This document shows, in pieces, positions 1-6,785 of a stretch of 10,319 bases of DNA. A program made the translations under genes and the position numbers. Each line of letters begins with the position of its first letter. Position 1 is the first letter of the stretch. Source of the DNA: Ignavibacteriales bacterium UBA6490 (GTDB lineage: Bacteria > Bacteroidota > Ignavibacteria > Ignavibacteriales > Ignavibacteriaceae); the NCBI GenBank assembly GCA_002435365.1, contig DJMM01000015.1:1-10319 (forward strand), given 5' to 3'. The notes beneath the pieces are model-generated. The model was not told where the DNA came from, did not search any database, and was given only the letters and a program-made list of their open reading frames with translations.

Positions 1-538
1 ATAACTCCATAGCCTTGTGAACGCCATTCACTGAACCGGAGATCACTATCTGACCGGGAGAATTAAAATTGGCACACTGAACAACACCTTCATCAGAGGC
101 AGTGCTGCATAACTGGTTAACTTTTTCAGCAGCCAGACCAACAATTGCCGCCATGGTTCCCGGATTTTCTTTTCCGGCCTGCTGCATCGCCGATCCTCTT
201 TCCCTTACTAATTTAACCGCATCATAAAACTGAAGTGCGCCCGCAGCAGTTAAAGCTGAATATTCACCCAGTGAATGACCTGCTGCTGCATCCGGTGTAA
301 TTGTTCTTACCAGAGACGAAAGTACGACACTGTGCAAAAATATCGCCGGCTGTGTATATTCCGTTTGCTTAAGACTTTCTTCGGGCCCCTGGAACATCAA
401 ATGCGACAAATTTATTCCAAGTGCATCATCAGCCATCTGGATCATCTCTTTGGCCTCAACAGAATTTTCAAAGAGATCCTTGGCCATACCAGTGTACTGT
501 GAACCCTGACCCGGAAAAATGAATGCCTTTTTTGGCAT
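1..538 (-). CDS. fabD: Malonyl-CoA:ACP transacylase FabD, N-terminal part (3' end beyond window)
   Basis: This enzyme moves the malonyl group from malonyl-CoA to acyl carrier protein, supplying the extender unit of cytosolic type II fatty acid synthesis. Translating the minus strand from the ATG at 536-538 gives 179 uninterrupted residues, against roughly 300 for the full family, so about 40% of the gene lies off the left edge. Visible family marks are the N-terminal FPGQGSQ (residues 8-14), the nucleophile elbow GHSLGEYSA with the acyl-accepting serine at 89, and RERGSAMQ (112-119), whose Arg114 corresponds to the carboxylate-binding arginine. The start follows the fabH stop codon by 2 bases. 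Its ribosome site (GGAG) is inside the last fabH codons, so translation is probably coupled to fabH. The gene has no visible promoter of its own and should be read from the yceD-rpmF-plsX-fabH transcript. Confidence 0.96.
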   Translation of the reverse strand, partial: MPKKAFIFPGQGSQYTGMAKDLFENSVEAKEMIQMADDALGINLSHLMFQGPEESLKQTEYTQPAIFLHSVVLSSLVRTITPDAAAGHSLGEYSALTAAGALQFYDAVKLVRERGSAMQQAGKENPGTMAAIVGLAAEKVNQLCSTASDEGVVQCANFNSPGQIVISGSVNGVHKAMEL

Positions 539-540
539 AC

Positions 541-1545
541 TTACTCCATTGACCAGGAAATTAGTATTGAACCCCAGGTGAAGCCGGCACCAAATGCTGC
601 CAGAACAATTTTATCACCTTTTCTGAGCTTACCGGCCCGATAATACTCTACCAGGCATAATGGGATTGTAGCCGCAGTAGTATTCCCGTACTTTTCAATG
701 TTAATCATTACTTTGTCCCTGTTAATTCCCATTCTTTCAGCAGTGGCATCAATAATTCTCAGGTTTGCCTGGTGCGGTACTAAATAAGCAACATCCTCAC
801 CGGTAAGATTATTCTTTTTTAATATTTCATACGACACATCAGCCATGCTTTTTACGGCAACTTTAAAGACTGCCTTTCCGTCCTGGAATACATAATGCAG
901 CCTTTTATCAACAGTATCGTGACTGGGGGGAAGCAGACTTCCTCCTGCTTTCATATTAAGACTTTCTTTACCTGAACCATCAACTCTGAGAATACTGTCA
1001 ATTAATCCGAAAGATTTGTCCTCGGTTGGCTCAAGCAATACTGCAGCTGCAGCATCACCAAACAAAATACAATTATTCCTGTCCGAATAATCGGTAATAG
1101 ACGACATTTTATCAGCGCCGATTACCATTACCTTTTTATACCTTCCTGATTCGATCAGTGTGCTGCCGGTCTGAAGTGCAAATAGAAAACCGGAACAAGC
1201 TGCGGAAAGATCCATTCCCCAGGCATTCCTGGCTCCAATATTATCCTGTACTAAACAGGCTGTGGCCGGAAAGAACATATCCGGAGTAACAGTGGCCACA
1301 ATTATCGCATCAATTTCCTCTGCTGAAACATTATGTTTCTCTAACAGATCCAGCGCAGCATTAGTAGCTAAAGTGCTGGTCGCTCCATTTTCAAGAATTC
1401 TTCTTTCTTTAATTCCGGTACGTGTAGTAATCCATTCATCAGTAGTATCAACTATTTTTTCAAAATATGCATTGTCATAAATTTTATCCGGAACATACAT
1501 TCCCAGGCCCGTGATCACCGCATTATATTTCCTCTTGTCGTTCAT
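541..1545 (-). CDS. fabH: 3-oxoacyl-ACP synthase III (KAS III, FabH)
   Basis: FabH condenses an acyl-CoA primer (acetyl-CoA, or branched primers in some bacteria) with malonyl-ACP to start each fatty acid chain in the cytosol. The 334-residue product has the usual family length and a thiolase fold. The catalytic triad is visible: Cys117 in SAACSGF, His258 in VPHQAN and Asn288 in EKYGNTTAA. Further marks are the DEWITTRTGI segment (residues 36-45) and the glycine-rich C-terminal LAAFGAGFTWG (315-325). The ATG at 1543-1545 is preceded by a GAGGTG ribosome site (1548-1553) directly abutting the plsX stop codon. It lies 8 bases downstream of plsX and 2 bases upstream of fabD. Primer specificity (acetyl or branched) cannot be told from these motifs. 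Confidence 0.97.
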   Translation of the reverse strand: MNDKRKYNAVITGLGMYVPDKIYDNAYFEKIVDTTDEWITTRTGIKERRILENGATSTLATNAALDLLEKHNVSAEEIDAIIVATVTPDMFFPATACLVQDNIGARNAWGMDLSAACSGFLFALQTGSTLIESGRYKKVMVIGADKMSSITDYSDRNNCILFGDAAAAVLLEPTEDKSFGLIDSILRVDGSGKESLNMKAGGSLLPPSHDTVDKRLHYVFQDGKAVFKVAVKSMADVSYEILKKNNLTGEDVAYLVPHQANLRIIDATAERMGINRDKVMINIEKYGNTTAATIPLCLVEYYRAGKLRKGDKIVLAAFGAGFTWGSILISWSME

Positions 1546-1553
1546 TTCACCTC

Positions 1554-2585
1554 TTACTGTAAATTAGAATATTGCTTAATTGATATCTCAATCTTCTCTG
1601 TCAACTTTTTTTCGTGCATCTCCAGAGCACGCAGAACCATGTTCTTTATCGCCTTAGGTGTGCTTGACCCATGCCCTATTATGGTTATTCCGTTTATACC
1701 GAGCAGGGGCACACCGCCATATTCCTGGTAATCAAATTCCTTAAGAATACTTTTTAAAGAATCTTTTGCAATTCCCACTCTAAGCTTATTAGTAAAACTT
1801 TTGCGGGCATAATTTAAAAACCGAGATTTAAGGAAAGTTACAAAACTTTCTCCGAATTTAAGCAGAATATTGCCTATAAATCCATCACAAATAATTATAT
1901 TTGCACCGCCGGAAAGAATATCCCTTCCTTCAACATTACCGATAAAATTCAGGTTCGTTTTTTTCAGCAGCTTATGCGACTGAATAACCACATCACTTCC
2001 CTTTGATTCTTCTTCACCCACACTTAACAAGGCAACTGTCGGATTTTCAATATTATAAATTTCTCTGGCAAAGATGGTGCCCATTACAGCATACTCAAGG
2101 AGGTGCTGTGGTTTTGAATCAACGCTGGCACCGACATCAAATAAAATTGAAATACCGGAAGTATTCGGAATCAGCGCGCCTATGGTCGGACGCCCTACTC
2201 CGGGAATTCTTCCGATTATTAAAGTTGCCGCTGCCATAACAGCCCCGGTATTACCGGCACTTACAAAGGCATCGGCTTTTCCATCACGGACGAATCTTGC
2301 ACCTACAACAATTGAGGAATCCGCCTTTCCTTTAATTGCGGCAGTCGGTGAATCCCCCATTCCGATTACTTCCGAACAATGAATAATATTCTCTTCTTTA
2401 AAAGAGAGATTATTCTCAGCAAGAGTTTTAAGAATTTCTTCTTTTTTACCTGCCAGAAAAAGTTCCATATTCCTTTTTTCCGCCACTGCCTGAACTGCGC
2501 CTAATACTGCATTTTGAGGGGCGAAATCACCCCCCATTGCATCCACAATTATCCGGCATACGGAATTGTTGATGGAATTTTCCAT
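1554..2585 (-). CDS. plsX: Phosphate acyltransferase PlsX
   Basis: PlsX converts acyl-ACP and phosphate into acyl-phosphate, the donor used by the membrane acyltransferase PlsY to make lysophosphatidate. It is a peripheral membrane enzyme that joins fatty acid to phospholipid synthesis. The 343-residue product has the usual length. Family marks are VDAMGGDFAP (residues 14-23), VSAGNTGAVMAA (108-119), FDVGA (149-153), LLSVGEEESKG (186-196) and a GNILLKFGES segment in the C-terminal half. The chosen ATG (2583-2585) has no clear Shine-Dalgarno site: an A/T-only stretch precedes it. The first 13 residues are poorly conserved, but no better in-frame start exists before the VDAMGGD motif. It sits 15 bases after rpmF and 8 bases before fabH, in the usual rpmF-plsX-fabH order. 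Confidence 0.97.
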   Translation of the reverse strand: MENSINNSVCRIIVDAMGGDFAPQNAVLGAVQAVAEKRNMELFLAGKKEEILKTLAENNLSFKEENIIHCSEVIGMGDSPTAAIKGKADSSIVVGARFVRDGKADAFVSAGNTGAVMAAATLIIGRIPGVGRPTIGALIPNTSGISILFDVGASVDSKPQHLLEYAVMGTIFAREIYNIENPTVALLSVGEEESKGSDVVIQSHKLLKKTNLNFIGNVEGRDILSGGANIIICDGFIGNILLKFGESFVTFLKSRFLNYARKSFTNKLRVGIAKDSLKSILKEFDYQEYGGVPLLGINGITIIGHGSSTPKAIKNMVLRALEMHEKKLTEKIEISIKQYSNLQ

Positions 2586-2600
2586 TAAATTTTTTATTGA

Positions 2601-2780
2601 TTAGCTCTTAGGTATAAACATTGAACGTTCATTATAATAACCACAGGAAGGACAGGCATGGTGGGTAAGTTTCATTTCACCACAATTGGAGCAAGTTCCT
2701 ATGGCAGGAGCGGTAGCTTTATAATGAGTACGTCTTTTATCTCTACGGCTTTTTGACCATTTACGTTTAGGATTAGGCAT
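2601..2780 (-). CDS. rpmF: 50S ribosomal protein L32 (bL32), zinc-ribbon form
   Basis: L32 is a small structural protein of the large ribosomal subunit. The minus strand from the ATG at 2778-2780 encodes 59 residues ending at the TAA at 2601-2603. The start MPNPKRKWSKSRRDKRR is typical of bL32: basic and removed of its Met in many species. Two CxxC pairs, CSNC (Cys30, Cys33) and CPSC (Cys43, Cys46), form a complete four-cysteine zinc ribbon, so this is the zinc-binding form, not the cysteine-less paralogue some bacteria switch to under zinc limitation. The gene lies 13 bases after yceD and 15 before plsX, the standard arrangement. A GGA about 9 bases before the ATG is only a weak ribosome site. 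Confidence 0.96.
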   Translation of the reverse strand: MPNPKRKWSKSRRDKRRTHYKATAPAIGTCSNCGEMKLTHHACPSCGYYNERSMFIPKS

Positions 2781-2793
2781 TATTTATTCCACA

Positions 2794-3300
2794 TTAATTA
2801 TTATTTATTTTTTTCTTCAAATCCATCAGCGGAAGCCATCTGCTGTCAGTGCCATTCTTTTCACATCCGCAATCAGCTTCATTCAAATCTGTGCCGCATA
2901 CGGGACACAGACCTTTGCAGTCTTCCCTGCATAATTTTTTCATAGGAATTGCCAGCAGGGCATAATCCCGCATTTCAGGAGCAATGTTAATTTTGTCGGC
3001 ATCCGGCTGTAAATAAACAATATTTGTATCGATATTGTCTTCCGGCTCGTTACCGAAAAAATAAACCACTTTATAAACGGGGTTCAGCTTTTTTTCAAAG
3101 ACTTTGTTACACCTGTCGCACTCAAAAACTGCAGAAGCCTTCAAATCCACATTCAGAATGACCTGGTTATGCGATTTATTCAGTTCAACGTCAACTGTAA
3201 TATTTTCCGAGAATGGACTTCCGAGCTCAAGTTTATTTACGGATTCATTAAACTGATAACTATGTGATCCTTCGCTTAAACCCGCTATTTTTATAATCAT
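2794..3300 (-). CDS. yceD: YceD/DUF177 family protein, metal-binding ribosome-associated factor
   Basis: DUF177 (YceD) proteins are encoded next to rpmF in most bacteria and have been linked to 23S rRNA accumulation and large-subunit assembly. The molecular activity is not settled. The 168-residue product carries CDRC (Cys61, Cys64), then the hallmark CREDCKGLCPVCG (residues 124-136), further cysteines at 144 and 146, and the family's C-terminal DSRWLPLMDLK (152-162). The paired cysteines suggest zinc binding. The reading frame stays open to an ATG at 3355-3357. I chose the internal ATG at 3298-3300 because a GGAG ribosome site (3307-3310) lies 6 bases before it, because the homologous N-terminus (MIIKIAGL) begins there, and because the promoter boxes at 3326-3354 fall inside the 19-codon extension. 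First gene of the leftward operon. Confidence 0.9.
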   Translation of the reverse strand: MIIKIAGLSEGSHSYQFNESVNKLELGSPFSENITVDVELNKSHNQVILNVDLKASAVFECDRCNKVFEKKLNPVYKVVYFFGNEPEDNIDTNIVYLQPDADKINIAPEMRDYALLAIPMKKLCREDCKGLCPVCGTDLNEADCGCEKNGTDSRWLPLMDLKKKINNN

Positions 3301-3306
3301 CACATT

Positions 3307-3310
3307 CTCC
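3307..3310 (-). promoter_or_regulatory. Ribosome binding site of yceD (decides the start)
   Basis: On the minus strand GGAG lies 6 bases before the ATG at 3298-3300. No comparable site precedes the alternative upstream ATG at 3355-3357, so this favours the shorter YceD. Confidence 0.7.
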
Positions 3311-3325
3311 AAAAAAACGACTTTA

Positions 3326-3354
3326 AATATAGATATACTTCCAAACTTAGTCAA
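3326..3354 (-). promoter_or_regulatory. Sigma-70-type promoter of the yceD-rpmF-plsX-fabH-fabD operon
   Basis: Reading the minus strand, TTGACT (3349-3354) and TATATT (3326-3331) are separated by exactly 17 bases. Each hexamer has five of six consensus bases. Transcription would start near 3319, giving a leader of about 18 bases before the yceD ATG at 3300. It is the best promoter-like sequence in the window and lies where the leftward operon needs one. If the organism uses a Bacteroidetes-type primary sigma factor, whose -33/-7 boxes differ, the match could be fortuitous. Confidence 0.65.
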
Positions 3355-3422
3355 CATTATTACCCCCGGATTCTCAGTAATTCAACCAAAATGAAACCCT
3401 GTGTTATTCATTTAACAATAAT

Positions 3423-3557
3423 TGGTCTGACCATGTCGATTTGAGTCCATTCTTGTCTGAATATGATCCGGTTCTATTCTCAGATTAATCAGGTTATAAT
3501 GAGAACAGAATGGGATTAGACCCGGGTCAGATCGGGATCAGAACATGGAGATTACCA
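3423..3557. repeat. Long imperfect inverted repeat in the divergent intergenic region
   Basis: The outer arms match as TGGT (3423-3426) with ACCA (3554-3557), and CCATGT (3431-3436) with ACATGG (3543-3548). The inner arms 3465-3482 and 3500-3517 pair over 18 positions with only two mismatches if G-U pairs are allowed, around a 17-base loop (3483-3499). Between outer and inner arms the pairing is patchy, with mismatches and bulges. A 10-bp perfect palindrome GACCCGGGTC sits at 3519-3528. The segment is richer in G and C than the A/T-rich DNA to its right. It could be a small non-autonomous palindromic element (MITE/REP-like), a transcribed hairpin, or a regulator-binding region. With one copy in view none of these can be chosen. 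Confidence 0.5.
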
Positions 3558-3662
3558 TAAGCTCAGAACATCCTCCGGAATAATTAAAATGCACCATTTT
3601 GAATCAGTGGCTAGTTATTTCATAAAATATTTTATTTTAATACTTAACATTTTTAGTTAATT

Positions 3663-3668
3663 TATATT
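3663..3668 (+). promoter_or_regulatory. Weak candidate -10 box for the natA operon
   Basis: TATATT at 3663-3668 lies 24 bases before the natA ATG, a plausible distance for a -10 element with a short leader. No good -35 hexamer is found at 16-18 bases; the TTAACA at 3644-3649 is only 13 bases away. The surrounding DNA is so A/T-rich that such a box is expected by chance, so this marks a likely region and not a proven promoter. Confidence 0.25.
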
Positions 3669-3692
3669 TTCTTTAAGCACTGAATTAAAATA

Positions 3693-4592
3693 ATGCTGGT
3701 TTCCGAACATCTTAGAAAAGAATTCAAGAATGTTGTTGCTGTAGACGATATTTCATTCCAGATCCTACCCGGAAAAATTTTCGGTCTTCTTGGTCCGAAC
3801 GGTGCCGGAAAAACAACTACAATCAGAATTATCCTCAACATATTAAAGCCCACCTCAGGTACTGTTGTTTTTAATGGTCAGAATATTTCCAGCAATTTAT
3901 ATAACAAGATCGGATATTTACCTGAAGAACGAGGTTTATATAAAAAGAGCAGGGTTAAGGATGTTATCAGCTATTTTGCCCGGCTTAAAAATTTATCTGC
4001 CAAAGAAACCGTGGAAAAAACTGCTGTATGGCTTAAAAAACTTGATATTCCGAACGCCGCTGAAAGGAAAATTCAGGAATTATCAAAGGGCAATCAGCAG
4101 AAAATTCAGTTTATTATTGCCGTCATCCATAATCCTGAACTGCTGGTCCTCGATGAACCATTTGCAGGCTTTGATCCAATAAATCAGCAGATAATAAGAG
4201 AGAATATCCTTAATTTCAGCAAAGAAGGGAAAGTAATTATTCTTTCCACCCACCAGATGGAAACTGCTGAAAAACTTTGTGATGAAATTCTTCTTGTAAA
4301 TAAAGGGAAGGAAATTCTTAAGGGTGAACTTTCATCGATTAAAAAGAAATTCGGTGGTAATTTTGTAAAAGTGGGATTTAAAGGAGATCCCGGATCCATT
4401 TCTTCATGCAATTCTGTGAGACACATGGACAGCTATAACGGATATGCTGAGATTCAGCTGCAGGATGAAATTCCGCCGCCGCAATTTCTCCGTGAGATCA
4501 GCAGTAAAGTTGAAATTTCACACTTCTCCGTTATTGAACCAACCTTGAATAAAATTTTTATTGATTCAGTTAAAGCAGGCGGCAGTTTATGA
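3693..4592 (+). CDS. natA: ABC transporter ATP-binding protein, NatA-like with C-terminal DUF4162
   Basis: This is the ATPase subunit of an ABC-2 type exporter, expected to work at the inner face of the cytoplasmic membrane with the permease encoded next. The 299 residues show Walker A GPNGAGKTT (34-42), a Q-loop region YLPEERGLY (75-83) with the Glu-containing form usual in this subfamily, signature LSKGNQQK (130-137), Walker B LLVLDEP (150-156), D-loop AGFDP (157-161) and the switch histidine in STHQ (His187). About 80 residues after the nucleotide-binding domain match the DUF4162 tail position of NatA-like ATPases. The substrate is unknown: NatAB of Bacillus subtilis exports sodium, but the family is broad and the symbol denotes similarity only. 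No Shine-Dalgarno site precedes the ATG. The gene overlaps the permease gene by 4 bases (ATGA), so the two are coupled. Confidence 0.92.
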   Translation: MLVSEHLRKEFKNVVAVDDISFQILPGKIFGLLGPNGAGKTTTIRIILNILKPTSGTVVFNGQNISSNLYNKIGYLPEERGLYKKSRVKDVISYFARLKNLSAKETVEKTAVWLKKLDIPNAAERKIQELSKGNQQKIQFIIAVIHNPELLVLDEPFAGFDPINQQIIRENILNFSKEGKVIILSTHQMETAEKLCDEILLVNKGKEILKGELSSIKKKFGGNFVKVGFKGDPGSISSCNSVRHMDSYNGYAEIQLQDEIPPPQFLREISSKVEISHFSVIEPTLNKIFIDSVKAGGSL

Positions 4593-5830
4593 GAAAAATT
4601 TTAACAGTAGCACGGTGGGAATTTGCTGAAAAGGTTAAGACAAAATCCTTTCTAATTTCTCTTCTGCTCACACCTGCAATTATAATTGCTTTCACAATTT
4701 TGCCTGCACTGCTTGCAGGCAGCGAAGGGGATTCTACCGAAGTTGTCGGTCTGATTGATCAGTCCGGATTATTTTTCAATAATATAAAGGCTGAACTCGA
4801 GCAGTACCAGATTGACGGATACCAGCCTGCTTATTTGCTGGTTAACTTCTCAACAACCGGAATATCGCTTCAGGAATTGAAGAAAGAAGCTGATTCGATG
4901 GTGATAAAAGGTAATATTGAAGGATATCTTGCAGTCAGCAGAAACGGGGAGAATTATAAACTTGAGTACCGAAGCATGAATCCCGGAAATCTCAAGCATA
5001 CAAAACGATTCGAGAAAGCATTTAATAACGCAAGGATAAAGTTTGAACTAAACTCCTCGGGGCTTGATCCTGAAGTAGTGGGCAGCATTTTAAGCAATGT
5101 GGATTTGAAAGAGATCAGACTCGATAAAAGCGGTAAGGAAAACGAGAGCGGTTTTCTGGAAATATTTTTCACCTCTTTTATCTTTATTATGATCCTTGTA
5201 CTTGTAATTCTGACCTCCGGTGGAATGCTCATCCGGAGTGTGGTAGAGGAAAAATCTAACCGTCTGATCGAGATTCTTGTTTCAAGCTGCACCCCAGAGG
5301 AGCTTCTGACCGGAAAAATTCTGGGATTAAGTTCCCTGGCACTATTCCAGCTGCTTATATGGTCAACGTTCGGTGCTGCACTGTCAGGATACAATATGAT
5401 CCCGGCTTCTGCTTTTAATAATATAGGTCCGATGTTTATTTATTTTATCCTCGGCTTTCTTCTTTACACAGCCCTGTTCGTGGGAATAGGATCAATAGTA
5501 AATACTGAACAGGAGGCCCAGCAGGTAACCGGTTACCTAAGCCTTCTATTGCTAATGCCTGTAGTCTTTGCTATAAGTACAATTGAAAATCCCGATTCCG
5601 AACTGGTTAAAGTTTTAACATATATTCCTCTAACCACTCCGGCGGTAATGCTTTTAAAACTGAACATCAAGCTGGTGCCTTTGCAGGAATTGATAATTAC
5701 AGTTTCTGTACTTCTTTTTTCAATTATCCTTATTGTATATATTACTGCAAGGATTTTCAGGATAGGAATTCTTTCATACGGCAAGGCACCGAACGTGAAA
5801 CAACTTATTCAATGGATTAAAGAAAAATAA
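4589..5830 (+). CDS. natB: ABC-2 type exporter permease, NatB-like
   Basis: This is the membrane subunit partnering the preceding ATPase. The 413 residues fit the ABC-2 layout: a first membrane segment at about 21-43, a large extracytoplasmic domain (about 45-190), then five hydrophobic segments near 192-213, 244-266, 281-303, 314-331 and 366-390. The cytoplasmic motif VVEEKSNRLIEILVSS (218-233) is characteristic of NatB/YhaP-type permeases and lies where the coupling helix would contact the ATPase. The start ATG overlaps the natA stop codon by 4 bases, and an AGGCGG a few bases upstream can serve as ribosome site. The next gene begins one base after its stop. The substrate cannot be predicted; sodium, drugs or peptides are all possible. 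Confidence 0.9.
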   Translation: MRKILTVARWEFAEKVKTKSFLISLLLTPAIIIAFTILPALLAGSEGDSTEVVGLIDQSGLFFNNIKAELEQYQIDGYQPAYLLVNFSTTGISLQELKKEADSMVIKGNIEGYLAVSRNGENYKLEYRSMNPGNLKHTKRFEKAFNNARIKFELNSSGLDPEVVGSILSNVDLKEIRLDKSGKENESGFLEIFFTSFIFIMILVLVILTSGGMLIRSVVEEKSNRLIEILVSSCTPEELLTGKILGLSSLALFQLLIWSTFGAALSGYNMIPASAFNNIGPMFIYFILGFLLYTALFVGIGSIVNTEQEAQQVTGYLSLLLLMPVVFAISTIENPDSELVKVLTYIPLTTPAVMLLKLNIKLVPLQELIITVSVLLFSIILIVYITARIFRIGILSYGKAPNVKQLIQWIKEK

Positions 5831-5831
5831 A

Positions 5832-6785
5832 ATGCTCATTATTTCATCTGCTGCGGCTGCAATTTTCCCGATGCTGATTTATCTATACATGATCTGGAAA
5901 TTCGACCGTTATGACCGTGAACCGGTCCCCCTGGTCCTTAGAAATTATTTATGGGGTGCCATAGGTGCAATAGTTTTTGCCATTATCGGAAGCGATATCC
6001 TCATTGCAGTTGTCTCCCTGTTCCTTAAAGATGAATCCACCCTGAATTATATACAAATGGTACTTATCGCTCCCCTGGTTGAAGAATCCACCAAGGGATT
6101 ATTCCTTCTGCTTACCATTGCAGGCAAAAAATTCGATAATATGACCGATGGTATTGTTTACGGCGGAGCAATCGGACTCGGTTTCGGAATGACTGAAAAT
6201 TTTCTTTATTTCATTACATTCGGCGACACTCTGCAAAACTGGCTGATGCTTGTTTTTATAAGAACACTCTTTTCCGGTGTGATGCATGGTGTATCTACTG
6301 CCACTCTGGGTGCATTTTTAGGATATGCAAAGTTCAAAGATTTTAATTACAAACTTTTATCCGCTGCTGCAGGACTGAGTATTGCAATATTTATCCACTT
6401 CATGTGGAATCTCTCGGTAAGCTATGAAGACACCACTTTAATAGGTTTTATTTTTCTCGGTATGTCAGTCGTGATCATGATTGTTGTATTTTCTTTTTCC
6501 GTTTCAGGTGAGAGAAAGATTATTTATAAGGAACTTGCTGAGGAAGTTGATAACGGGCTCATTCCTGCAGATCATTTGCAGATTCTTACTTCGACCCGCA
6601 GAGAAAGGTTCGGTTGGGTTGATGAGAACATCAGGAGGCTTTATATAGTTGCGGCAACAACTCTCGCTTTCAGGAAAATGCAGTGCAAAAATTCAAACGG
6701 AAAGCAGAAAAACTTCTGCCTGCAGGAAATTGAATATTACAGAAGCTATATACAGCTCCTGCTTTCTACAGGATCCATAAAATGA
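5832..6785 (+). CDS. prsW: PrsW family intramembrane glutamic protease
   Basis: PrsW proteases are polytopic membrane proteins. The Bacillus subtilis member makes the first cut in the anti-sigma factor RsiW, but most homologues have unknown targets. The conserved residues are all present in this 317-residue product: VEESTKG with Glu84-Glu85, GFGMTENF with Glu122, MHGVSTATLG with His152, and HFMWN with His189. Hydrophobic segments cover most of residues 1-225, starting with one at 3-22 and followed by the frequent FDRYDREPVPL loop (24-34). A soluble, largely charged tail of about 90 residues (226-317) follows the last membrane segment. No anti-sigma or sigma factor gene is in view, so the substrate is unknown. 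It starts one base after natB and overlaps the next gene by 4 bases, which places it in the exporter's transcript. Confidence 0.9.
   Translation: MLIISSAAAAIFPMLIYLYMIWKFDRYDREPVPLVLRNYLWGAIGAIVFAIIGSDILIAVVSLFLKDESTLNYIQMVLIAPLVEESTKGLFLLLTIAGKKFDNMTDGIVYGGAIGLGFGMTENFLYFITFGDTLQNWLMLVFIRTLFSGVMHGVSTATLGAFLGYAKFKDFNYKLLSAAAGLSIAIFIHFMWNLSVSYEDTTLIGFIFLGMSVVIMIVVFSFSVSGERKIIYKELAEEVDNGLIPADHLQILTSTRRERFGWVDENIRRLYIVAATTLAFRKMQCKNSNGKQKNFCLQEIEYYRSYIQLLLSTGSIK

Larger units (their letters stand above)
3301..3692. other. Divergent intergenic region between yceD and natA
   Basis: These 392 bases hold no convincing gene. From left to right they contain the yceD ribosome site and promoter (to 3354), about 70 bases with nothing I recognise, the long imperfect inverted repeat (3423-3557), and a strongly A/T-rich tract (about 3580-3692) that presumably carries the rightward promoter. 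Short open frames here lack ribosome sites and any recognisable protein features. Confidence 0.7.

Noticed and set aside
275..502. 75-residue open frame on the plus strand
   Set aside because: It is antisense to fabD, whose frame shows clear family motifs. The product is cysteine/arginine-rich at its start and has no recognisable domain or ribosome site.
2003..2382. Two overlapping plus-strand open frames inside plsX
   Set aside because: Both are antisense to well-conserved PlsX coding sequence and resemble no family, so they are shadows of its codon pattern.
3465..3517. Inner hairpin of the intergenic inverted repeat as a rho-independent terminator
   Set aside because: It lies between divergent genes where no transcript should end, its loop is long (17 bases), and no run of T follows either arm.
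3662..3853. 63-residue minus-strand open frame overlapping the natA start
   Set aside because: It is antisense to the N-terminal coding region and Walker A of the ABC ATPase, has no ribosome site, and its product is a reversed shadow of that region.
3767..3960. Missing Q-loop glutamine in the ABC ATPase (Glu in LPEERGLY)
   Set aside because: The LPEERGLY form is usual for NatA-like ATPases carrying the DUF4162 tail, so it is not a sign of inactivation.
4954..5394. 146-residue minus-strand open frame inside natB
   Set aside because: Serine/arginine/isoleucine-biased product antisense to the conserved NatB permease; no motif or start signal.
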